DNA from: Polaromonas sp.
Lineage (GTDB): Bacteria; Pseudomonadota; Gammaproteobacteria; Burkholderiales; Burkholderiaceae_C
NCBI GenBank assembly: GCA_023259235.1
Contig: JAHFQQ010000150.1
Coordinates: forward strand, 1 to 8,477
Length of the DNA stretch: 8,477 bases
Direction: 5' to 3'
Under the pieces are notes generated by a model. It had not been told where the DNA came from. It worked only from the letters and a program-made list of their open reading frames with translations, and made no database searches. This document shows positions 1 through 4,827 of the stretch, in pieces; the stretch's first letter is position 1, and each line of letters starts with the position of its first letter. Both the position numbers and the translations under genes were made by a program.

Positions 1-747
1 GGCGAAGTCACCCGCCAGATGCTCGAACTGGCCCGGATTCAGCCAGGTCAGCGCATCCTGGACATCGCCGCCGGCGCAGGCGAACCGGCGGTCAGTGCCG
101 CCGAACGAGTTGGCCCTGGCGGTTACGTGCTGGCGACCGACATCTCGGAAGGGATCGTTGAGCTTGCGCTCCAGGTCGCCCGTGAACGTGGACTCAAACA
201 GATTGAGACGCGCGCCATGGACGGCGAGAAACTGGATCTCCCTGACGCTTCCTTTGATGCGGTGCTGTGTCGGCTCGGTCTGATGTATATGCCGCATCCT
301 GTGACAGCGCTATGCGAGTGGCGCCGTGTTCTCAGACCGGGCGGTCGGGTCGCCGTCGCTGTCTTTTCCACGCCCGATCGAAACAGTTGGGGTGCTCTGC
401 CCGCTTCCATCATCCGCCGGCGCGCGCAACTCCCGCCTCCCGTTCCGGGGCAACCCGGACCGTTCAGCCTTGGCGGTCCCGGGCTGCTCGAAAACGTCTT
501 CCGCCAGGCCGGATTTGCCGACCCCGAGGTTCGCGCTGTGCCGGTGCCCCATGGAGCGGCCAGTGCCGCCGGGTACGTGCGGGTCGCCCGAGAGGCCTTC
601 GGTGGATTCAATGCCATGATGGCTCACCTGCCCCCTCAAGAACGCGAGTCAGTGTGGAACGAAGTGGAAGGCGCAATGCGCAGTTTCGAATCGCCTGGCG
701 GGTTCGAGGTGCCGGGTGAGTGCCTTGTCGGCGCGGCTACGAAGTGA
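1..747 (+). CDS. SAM-dependent class I methyltransferase, 5' end outside window
   Basis: Likely transfers a methyl group from S-adenosylmethionine to a small molecule; the substrate cannot be read from the sequence. The frame is open from base 1, so 248 residues are visible and the true start probably lies upstream. The ATG at 19 is unlikely to be the start, because residues 1-6 (GEVTRQ) already read like the helix before motif I in this family. Visible motifs, counted from base 1: motif I LDIAAGAGEP (20-29), the acidic ribose-binding residue in ATDIS (45-49), a motif II region SFDAVLCRLGLMY (84-96) and VLRPGGRVAV (110-119). This is the UbiE/arsenite-methyltransferase-like Methyltransf_11/25 fold. 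The C-terminus (PGECLVGAATK) is a normal family ending, so the 3' end looks intact. The stop is 12 bases before an attC-like site, which suggests an integron cassette gene, usually expressed from an upstream promoter. No internal frameshift is seen. Confidence 0.85.
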   Translation, partial: GEVTRQMLELARIQPGQRILDIAAGAGEPAVSAAERVGPGGYVLATDISEGIVELALQVARERGLKQIETRAMDGEKLDLPDASFDAVLCRLGLMYMPHPVTALCEWRRVLRPGGRVAVAVFSTPDRNSWGALPASIIRRRAQLPPPVPGQPGPFSLGGPGLLENVFRQAGFADPEVRAVPVPHGAASAAGYVRVAREAFGGFNAMMAHLPPQERESVWNEVEGAMRSFESPGGFEVPGECLVGAATK

Positions 748-759
748 TCGTACGCAGAC

Positions 760-838
760 AGCTAACCATCAGTTGCAGCCGACCCGTTCGGGCGGGGCTT
801 CGCCCGCCTGCACGGGCGGCTGAACTGAGGCGTTGAGC
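760..838 (+). repeat. Integron attC-like recombination site (59-base element)
   Basis: This 79-bp imperfect inverted repeat follows a cassette-like gene. The right end carries GTTGAGC (832-838), a perfect match to the R' core consensus GTTRRRY. The left end AGCTAAC (760-766) matches R'' RYYYAAC except at one base. Inside, 769-774 pairs with 823-828, 776-781 with 817-822, and 783-785 with 814-816. This leaves G775 and A782 unpaired on one arm only, the type of extrahelical base that orients folded attC. Positions 767-768 and 829-831 form the unpaired spacer. The apex holds a second GC-rich hairpin (791-796 with 803-808). Cleavage by an IntI integrase would be expected between G832 and T833 on the bottom strand. 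Size lies in the usual attC range. No integrase gene is in the window. Confidence 0.8.
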
Positions 839-1031
839 GGCTGGTTCGCGCTCAGGCGACCGTCTGGATCCGGTCTGATCCGCCATCGAGCGACACACAC
901 TGTCGCGGCACCCGGCCCGGCAGCGTTGAAGGTGCCCTTGAAACAGAGCGCTTGAGGTAGTTATTAGCATTCCAGCCCAATGAGTATGTACGTAGCATAC
1001 TATTATTTTTATAGCTATCTGACGCTAAAAA
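839..1031. other. Non-coding stretch between attC site and purN
   Basis: I see no supportable gene here. The only reading frame across it (minus strand, 970 down to 737) runs through the attC site, has no recognisable domain and no clear ribosome binding site. Small structures present are a tandem near-duplication (862-872 and 873-882), a 6-bp hairpin (890-895 with 901-906) and an AT-rich hairpin (983-988 with 996-1001) followed by a T-rich run. No second GTTRRRY/RYYYAAC pair is visible, so it does not read as a complete further cassette. Base composition changes from GC-rich to AT-rich near 955. Confidence 0.5.
998..1019 (+). repeat. Fragment of a dispersed AT-rich repeat
   Basis: This 22-base stretch just beyond the 3' end of purN (TACTAT, then TTTT, then TAGCT and TC) matches 17 of 22 bases, without gaps, in the reverse complement of 3424-3445 inside the second acyl-CoA dehydrogenase gene. 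Elements with a TAGCT core are familiar to me from intergenic regions of Comamonadaceae, but the family assignment is from memory and was not searched. Confidence 0.4.
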
Positions 1032-1628
1032 TCAAACGCCACGTTCAAAAAAATCCCGCACTGCCTGCGGATAAATGATGTGCTCCTGCGTCAGCACGCG
1101 CGCTGCCAGCGTGTCGGCGCTGTCGCCGGGAAGCACTGGCACCACGGCCTGCGCCAGAATGTCACCCTGGTCCAGCTCGCTCGTCACTTGATGCACGGTC
1201 GTGCCCGCCACCCGGCAGCCTGCGTCGATGGCGCGCTGGTGCGTGTTCAGGCCGGTAAAGGCTGGCAGCAACGAGGGATGAATATTGATCAGGCGGCCGG
1301 CGTAATGCTGCACAAAGCCGGGCGTGAGGATGCGCATGAATCCGGCCAGCACCACCAGCGCGGGCGCGTGCGGCTCAATGCGCGCCATCAGCGCCGCGTC
1401 AAAGGCCTCGCGCGATTCAAATGACTTGTGGGGCACCACCTCGGTGGCGAGCCCCAGGTCTTTGGCCAGCGTCAGCCCCCCGGCGGCGGCGTTGTTGCTG
1501 ATGACGGCGGCAACGCGCACGCCCCACTTCTGCTGCCAGGCTTGTTTTTGCGCCGCCCGGGCAATGGCGACCATGTTGGAGCCGGTGCCGGAGATCAGGA
1601 TGACGATATTTTTTTGTAAGCTTGCCAT
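1032..1628 (-). CDS. purN: Phosphoribosylglycinamide formyltransferase (GART)
   Basis: Cytoplasmic enzyme of de novo purine synthesis. It transfers the formyl group of 10-formyltetrahydrofolate to glycinamide ribonucleotide, giving formyl-GAR. The 198-residue protein has the full formyltransferase fold: nucleotide-binding ISGTGSN (12-18), SNN (44-46), and the catalytic block NIHPSLLP (115-122) with the family's Asn and His at N115 and H117. The catalytic Asp lies in the ELDQGDIL segment, D153. Length fits the family (about 190-220). The frame extends upstream to an ATG at 1706. I chose the ATG at 1628 (MASLQKNIVILISG) because PurN proteins begin just before the first beta strand and because the extension would encode a strong palindrome. 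The ribosome binding site is weak (CAGG, 4 bases upstream of the ATG). The gene is divergent from the dehydrogenase operon; no strong terminator is seen after the stop. Confidence 0.93.
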   Translation of the reverse strand: MASLQKNIVILISGTGSNMVAIARAAQKQAWQQKWGVRVAAVISNNAAAGGLTLAKDLGLATEVVPHKSFESREAFDAALMARIEPHAPALVVLAGFMRILTPGFVQHYAGRLINIHPSLLPAFTGLNTHQRAIDAGCRVAGTTVHQVTSELDQGDILAQAVVPVLPGDSADTLAARVLTQEHIIYPQAVRDFFERGV

Positions 1629-1665
1629 AAGCCTGTAGTTTAGAGTCTGCCTGGCGCCAGACCGC

Positions 1666-1704
1666 GCCGGGCCTTTATGTCCCACCTGGGACATAAAACC
1701 CGGC
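1666..1704. promoter_or_regulatory. 39-bp inverted repeat in the purN/dehydrogenase divergent spacer
   Basis: A perfect 10-bp inverted repeat (TTTATGTCCC at 1674-1683, GGGACATAAA at 1688-1697, 4-base spacer) is flanked by a second perfect 6-bp pair (GCCGGG at 1666-1671, CCCGGC at 1699-1704), offset by two unpaired bases on one side and one on the other. It lies 38 bp from the purN start and 67 bp from the dehydrogenase start, where an operator for a dimeric regulator could serve either gene. It has no T-run, so a terminator role is unlikely. I cannot name the regulator. Confidence 0.6.
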
Positions 1705-1731
1705 ACGACCGTGCTAAAAATGCCAGAATCG

Positions 1732-1748
1732 GCTGCAGAATCTGCAGC
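1732..1748. promoter_or_regulatory. 17-bp perfect palindrome upstream of dehydrogenase operon
   Basis: GCTGCAGA at 1732-1739 and TCTGCAGC at 1741-1748 are exact reverse complements around A1740. The site ends 23 bases before the ATG of the first dehydrogenase gene and 9 bases before its Shine-Dalgarno sequence. It would fall near the transcription start or in the 5' leader, so it could be an operator or an mRNA hairpin. Its role is inferred from position only. Confidence 0.4.
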
Positions 1749-1757
1749 AACCCCTCT

Positions 1758-1762
1758 GGAGA
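1758..1762 (+). promoter_or_regulatory. Ribosome binding site of first dehydrogenase gene
   Basis: GGAGA ends 9 bases before the ATG at 1772, a good Shine-Dalgarno match that supports this start. Confidence 0.65.
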
Positions 1763-1771
1763 CACAGCCCC

Positions 1772-2953
1772 ATGGATTTAGCTTTCACCCTTGAAGAGCA
1801 GGCCTTCCGCGAAGAAATCCGCGCCTGGGTTCATGCCAACTTGCCGGCTGATATTTCACACAAGGTGCGCAACGCCCTGCGTCTGTCGCGTGACGACATG
1901 CAGCGCTGGGCCAAAATTCTCGGCAAGAAGGGCTGGCTGGGCCACGGCTGGCCCAGGGAATTTGGCGGCCCGGGCTGGAAGGCTGTGCAAAAACATTTGT
2001 TCGAGGAAGAATGCGCGCTCGCCGGTGCGCCGCGCGTGGTGCCGTTTGGCCCGGTCATGGTCGCGCCCGTCATCATGGCCTTTGGCGACGCCGAGCAGCA
2101 AAAACGCTTTCTGCCAGGAATCGCCAGCGGCGAGGTCTGGTGGAGCCAGGGCTATAGCGAGCCAGGCGCCGGCTCCGACCTGGCATCGGTCAAATGCCGG
2201 GCCGAGCGCGCCGGCAACAAATTCATCGTCAATGGCCAGAAAACCTGGACCACGCTGGGGCAATATGGTGAATGGATCTTTTGCCTGGTACGCACCAATA
2301 CCGAAGGCAAGCCGCAAACCGGCATTTCATTTTTGCTGATCGATATGAAGTCGCCCGGCGTTACCGTGCGTCCGATCAGGCTGCTTGATGGCGAGTGCGA
2401 GGTCAACGAAGTCTGGTTCGACAACGTCGAGGTCCCGGCGGAAAACCTGATCGGCGAGGAAAACAAGGGCTGGACTTACGCCAAGTACTTGCTGAGCAAC
2501 GAGCGCACCAACATTGCTGACGTGAACCGTTCCAAACGCGAGCTCGAACGCCTCAAGCGCATTGCAAAAGCCGAGGGGGTTTATGACGACATGCGATTCC
2601 GCGATGAGATTGCCAAGCTTGAAGTCGATGTGGTGGCGCTTGAAATGCTGGTGCTGCGCGTGCTCTCGGCTGAAAAATCCGGCAAGAACCCGCTCGACAT
2701 TGCCGGCCTGCTGAAAATCCGCGGCAGTGAAATCCAGCAGCGCTACAGTGAACTCATGATGCTGGCCGCCGGCCCCTACAGTCTGCCTTTCATTCAGGAA
2801 GCCATGGAAGCGGGCTGGCAAGGCAACTTCCCGGGTGGCGCGCTGGCCAATGCGCCACTGGCTTCGACCTATTTCAATCTTCGCAAGACGACGATTTATG
2901 GCGGCTCCAACGAAGTGCAGCGAAACATCGTCGCGCAGGTCGTGCTCGGTTAA
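1772..2953 (+). CDS. Acyl-CoA dehydrogenase, resembling pimeloyl-CoA dehydrogenase large subunit (PimC-like)
   Basis: FAD flavoprotein expected to introduce an alpha,beta double bond into an acyl-CoA, passing electrons to electron-transfer flavoprotein. The 393 residues give the three family domains: N-terminal helical (1-120), central beta domain with the flavin motif YSEPGAGSD (128-136) and TWTT (158-161), and C-terminal helical (from about 230). The usual catalytic-Glu position in the C-terminal IYEG motif is Gly here (IYGGSNEVQRNI, G377). E244 in LSNERTNIAD aligns with the helix-G glutamate of isovaleryl-CoA dehydrogenase, so it is the likely base. The protein is longer in helices G-H than short-chain enzymes. 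It is followed after 27 bases by a second, different dehydrogenase. This large/small pairing is that of PimC/PimD of pimeloyl-CoA degradation and of heterotetrameric steroid FadE enzymes. Substrate is uncertain: dicarboxyl-, side-chain or other bulky acyl-CoA. Confidence 0.88.
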   Translation: MDLAFTLEEQAFREEIRAWVHANLPADISHKVRNALRLSRDDMQRWAKILGKKGWLGHGWPREFGGPGWKAVQKHLFEEECALAGAPRVVPFGPVMVAPVIMAFGDAEQQKRFLPGIASGEVWWSQGYSEPGAGSDLASVKCRAERAGNKFIVNGQKTWTTLGQYGEWIFCLVRTNTEGKPQTGISFLLIDMKSPGVTVRPIRLLDGECEVNEVWFDNVEVPAENLIGEENKGWTYAKYLLSNERTNIADVNRSKRELERLKRIAKAEGVYDDMRFRDEIAKLEVDVVALEMLVLRVLSAEKSGKNPLDIAGLLKIRGSEIQQRYSELMMLAAGPYSLPFIQEAMEAGWQGNFPGGALANAPLASTYFNLRKTTIYGGSNEVQRNIVAQVVLG

Positions 2954-2966
2954 TTGAACCGGATTT

Positions 2967-2972
2967 AAAGGA
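2967..2972 (+). promoter_or_regulatory. Ribosome binding site of second dehydrogenase gene
   Basis: AAAGGA lies 8 bases before the ATG at 2981, inside the 27-base gap after the first dehydrogenase stop. It supports separate translation initiation within one transcript. Confidence 0.65.
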
Positions 2973-2980
2973 CAAGCATC

Positions 2981-4096
2981 ATGGATTTTGATTTCACGGA
3001 CGAGCAGGAACAACTGCGCGATGCGGCGCGCAAGTGGGTCGACAAAGGCTACAGCTTCGAGCGGCGCCGCGGGATTGTGCAAGAAGGCGGCTTTTCACGT
3101 GACGCTTACGCGCAACTCGCCGGACTGGGCCTGTCGGGCCTCTACATTCCCGAGGCGCACGGCGGGCTCGGCATGGGTCCGGTCGAAGGCATGGTGGTGA
3201 TGGAGGAGCTTGGGCGCGGCATGGTGCTGGAACCGCTCGCCCAGTCGCTGATGGCTGGCGCGGTGCTCGCGGGTTACGCGCCTGAGGCCGTGCAGTCCGC
3301 CTGGCTGCCAAAAATAGCTTCCGGCGAGCGCCTGGTGGTGCTGGCCTACCAGGAGCACGCAGCCCGCTACCACTTCGAAAATTGTGAAGCAAAAGCAGCT
3401 CTAGCCCAATCAGGATGGGTGCTGACAGCTACCAAAAGCATAGTACCTGCAGGCGACCAGGCCGATGCATTCATGGTGCCTGCCATGGCCAACGGAAAGA
3501 TGGCGCTGTTTCTGGTGGAGCGCTCCGCCACGGGCGTGAGCACCCAGGGCTACGGCATTCAAGACGGCGCGCGGGCCGCGGAAGTAACCCTCAAGGGGGC
3601 GCCGGCCACGCTTGTCACGCTGGACGGCCTGACGGCCCTCAGCCACGCGATTGACATCGGCATTGCCGCCACCTGCGCCGAAGCGGTCGGCGTGATGGAC
3701 AAGACGATGGCCATCACCGCGGAATACCTGAACACCCGCAAGCAGTTCGGCGTGCTCATCGGCAGCTTTCAGGCGCTGCGGCATCGCGTGGCCGACATGA
3801 AGATGCAGCTCGAACTGGCGCGTTCCATGAGCTACTACGCGTCACTCAAACTCAATGCGCCTGCGCCGGAACGCAGCACTGCCATGGCCCGCGCCAAATA
3901 CCAGTTGGGCGTCTCCATGCGTTTTGTCGGCCAGCAGGCGGTGCAGTTGCACGGTGGCATTGGCGTAACCGACGAATACATCGTGAGCCACTATTTCAAG
4001 AAGCTGACCCAGCTGGAGATGACCTTTGGCGACACGCTGCACCATCTGGGCGAGGTATCCCGGCAGATGCAGAATACGGCGGGGGTGTTTGCCTGA
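2981..4096 (+). CDS. Acyl-CoA dehydrogenase family protein, resembling pimeloyl-CoA dehydrogenase small subunit (PimD-like)
   Basis: Probable partner subunit of the preceding dehydrogenase. The 371 residues show the family's order: an N-terminal helical domain with YIPEAHGGLGMG (55-66), a central domain, and a C-terminal domain with TRKQFG (252-257), SFQALRHRVADM (262-273) and QLHGGIGVTDEY (322-333), which are FAD and dimer contacts. The loop that normally reads TEPxAGSD is degenerate (AYQEHAARY, 122-130). The IYEG catalytic segment reads TFGDTLHHL (348-356), without Glu, and I see no helix-G Glu at the ER position. By itself it may therefore be catalytically incomplete, as in alpha2beta2 acyl-CoA dehydrogenases, where one subunit carries the base. 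Residues 133-157 are coded by an AT-rich stretch of atypical codons resembling a dispersed repeat, though the protein still aligns with the family there. It forms an operon with the upstream gene and converges on the HNH gene. Confidence 0.86.
   Translation: MDFDFTDEQEQLRDAARKWVDKGYSFERRRGIVQEGGFSRDAYAQLAGLGLSGLYIPEAHGGLGMGPVEGMVVMEELGRGMVLEPLAQSLMAGAVLAGYAPEAVQSAWLPKIASGERLVVLAYQEHAARYHFENCEAKAALAQSGWVLTATKSIVPAGDQADAFMVPAMANGKMALFLVERSATGVSTQGYGIQDGARAAEVTLKGAPATLVTLDGLTALSHAIDIGIAATCAEAVGVMDKTMAITAEYLNTRKQFGVLIGSFQALRHRVADMKMQLELARSMSYYASLKLNAPAPERSTAMARAKYQLGVSMRFVGQQAVQLHGGIGVTDEYIVSHYFKKLTQLEMTFGDTLHHLGEVSRQMQNTAGVFA
3377..3451 (-). repeat. Repeat-like AT-rich patch inside the dehydrogenase coding sequence
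   Basis: Codons here (AAT, TGT, GCA, AAA, CTA, TCA, GGA, ACA, ATA, GTA, CCT) contrast sharply with the GC-ending codons on both sides. Read on the minus strand, 3445-3424 matches 17 of 22 bases of the fragment at 998-1019, with the same TACTAT...TAGCT.TC core. The reading frame is kept and no extra residues are obvious compared with the family. The patch therefore looks like an old insertion or replacement fitted into the protein. The link to a named repeat family is inference. Confidence 0.45.
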
Positions 4097-4112
4097 GACC
4101 GCGGCCTCAGGC
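4091..4112. terminator. Hairpin covering both convergent stop codons
   Basis: GCCTGAG (4091-4097) and CTCAGGC (4106-4112) are a perfect 7-bp inverted repeat with an 8-base GC-rich loop. The TGA of the dehydrogenase (4094-4096) lies in the left arm. The TGA of the HNH gene (4107-4109, minus) lies in the right arm. No T-run follows on either strand, so it is at best a weak bidirectional terminator or an RNA 3'-end stabiliser. Confidence 0.35.
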
Positions 4113-4664
4113 GTGCAGGCGCGACGTCTTGGGAATATGCGCCATCAAAAACTCCATCTGGTCGGCAAGAATGCGGCGGTTGCGCAAAATGAAGTCTTCC
4201 CACAGGCTGGGAACGTAAGGCGTATAGAGCAGCGGCATGTGAGCCTGCTCGGGCGTGCGGCTGCTCTTGCGGTGGTTGCAGGCGCGGCAGGCGGTGACCA
4301 CGTTCATCCAGGTATCGATGCCGTTTTGCGCAAACGGAATGATGTGCTCGCGCGTCAGGTCTTCCTCGTGAAAGTGGTCGCCACAGTAGGCGCACAGATT
4401 GCGGTCGCGTGCAAACAGCTTGCCATTGGTCAAGCCGGGCTTGAGTTCAAACGGGTTGATGCCGGGAACGCCCTTGGTGCCGATGATGCTGTTGACGGTG
4501 ATAATGGACTGCTCGCCCGTGATGGCGTTGTGGCCGCCGTGAAATGTGGCAACCCGCGCGCCAATCTCCCAGCGCACTTCATCGGCCGCGTAATGCAACA
4601 CGGCTTCTTCAAGGCTGATCCACGACTGTGGCAATCCCTGGGCTGAGAGCTTCAAGACCTTCAA
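4107..4664 (-). CDS. HNH endonuclease domain protein
   Basis: Protein of 185 residues with a C-terminal-half HNH nuclease fold. CAYC (91-94) and CRAC (126-129) are the two zinc-binding CxxC knuckles. The catalytic core runs REHIIPFAQNGIDTWMNVVTACRACNHRKSS: H107 is the presumed general base, N121 the structural Asn, and N130-H131 the final metal ligands. An N-terminal domain of about 80 residues (SAQGLPQSWISLEEAVLHYAAD...) precedes it. The family is a common lone-gene HNH protein in Burkholderiales; its biological target is not known to me. I chose a TTG start at 4664 (MKVLKLSAQG): GGAGG sits 6 bases upstream, and homologues as I recall begin at this point. The ATG at 4691 would add nine atypical residues and lacks such a site. 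No restriction-modification or phage genes are adjacent, so a restriction role is not supported. It is convergent with the dehydrogenase operon and divergent from ribF. Confidence 0.85.
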   Translation of the reverse strand: MKVLKLSAQGLPQSWISLEEAVLHYAADEVRWEIGARVATFHGGHNAITGEQSIITVNSIIGTKGVPGINPFELKPGLTNGKLFARDRNLCAYCGDHFHEEDLTREHIIPFAQNGIDTWMNVVTACRACNHRKSSRTPEQAHMPLLYTPYVPSLWEDFILRNRRILADQMEFLMAHIPKTSRLHA

Positions 4665-4670
4665 AACGAA

Positions 4671-4675
4671 CCTCC
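4671..4675 (-). promoter_or_regulatory. Ribosome binding site that fixes a TTG start for the HNH gene
   Basis: The minus-strand GGAGG lies six bases before TTG (4664-4662). Translation from the upstream ATG at 4691 would run through this element. Its strength and spacing favour TTG as initiator. Confidence 0.6.
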
Positions 4676-4707
4676 ATGAACATGGAAACACGGCATCTGG
4701 CTATCCA

Positions 4708-4737
4708 TTTGGCAATATACATTGAAATCATGCCAAA
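4708..4737. promoter_or_regulatory. Inverted repeat TTTGGCA/TGCCAAA over a putative HNH-gene promoter
   Basis: Perfect 7-bp arms (4708-4714 and 4731-4737) are separated by 16 bases, so the half-sites are about two helical turns apart. The left arm overlaps a minus-strand TATATT (4719-4714), five of six matches to a -10 box, about 50 bases upstream of the HNH start codon. No convincing -35 is present. It may be a regulator site or the promoter itself; this is position-based inference. Confidence 0.3.
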
Positions 4738-4793
4738 AAATACGGCAAATCCCGTCCGGCTGCCAATTAACCGCGTTGAGAGCTCACCCAAGC

Positions 4794-4820
4794 TTGCTTT
4801 GCCGCTATAAAAACGATAAT
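4794..4820 (+). promoter_or_regulatory. Candidate promoter elements directly upstream of ribF
   Basis: TATAAA (4806-4811) and GATAAT (4815-4820) are -10-like, and TTGCTT (4794-4799) is -35-like, but the TTGCTT-GATAAT spacing is only 15. Use of either -10 would start RNA at or within about ten bases of the ribF ATG, leaving little room for a ribosome binding site. None is visible before 4828. Confidence 0.25.
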
Positions 4821-4827
4821 CGGTCTC

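Noticed and set aside
737..970. Minus-strand 77-aa open frame after the methyltransferase
   Set aside because: It crosses the whole attC structure, has no clear ribosome binding site and no recognisable features.
983..1010. Possible intrinsic terminator: hairpin 983-988/996-1001 followed by T-rich DNA
   Set aside because: The stem is only 6 bp and mostly A/T, so it is too weak. The T-run is interrupted, and the region also belongs to a repeat-like fragment.
1629..1706. N-terminal extension of PurN from the ATG at 1706
   Set aside because: The 26 extra residues are not typical of PurN and would be coded by the palindrome at 1666-1704. The internal ATG at 1628 fits the family start.
1701..1715. 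Sigma-54-like promoter CGGCACG...TGCT upstream of the dehydrogenase operon
   Set aside because: GG (1702-1703) and GC (1713-1714) are separated by 9 bases instead of the required 10, and the -24 T is missing. The spacing of sigma-54 promoters is strict.
2327..3082. Minus-strand open frame of 251 aa across the junction of the two dehydrogenase genes
   Set aside because: It is antisense to two clear genes and to the ribosome binding site between them, with no recognisable domain.
4107..4664. HNH gene as part of a restriction or anti-phage system
   Set aside because: No methyltransferase, restriction, helicase, toxin or phage gene adjoins it; neighbours are metabolic housekeeping genes. The methyltransferase at 1-747 is of the small-molecule type and over 3 kb away.
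4665..4827. Possible FMN riboswitch upstream of ribF
   Set aside because: The spacer is too short and lacks the conserved RFN helices and AGGG-type blocks. It reads as an ordinary divergent promoter region.
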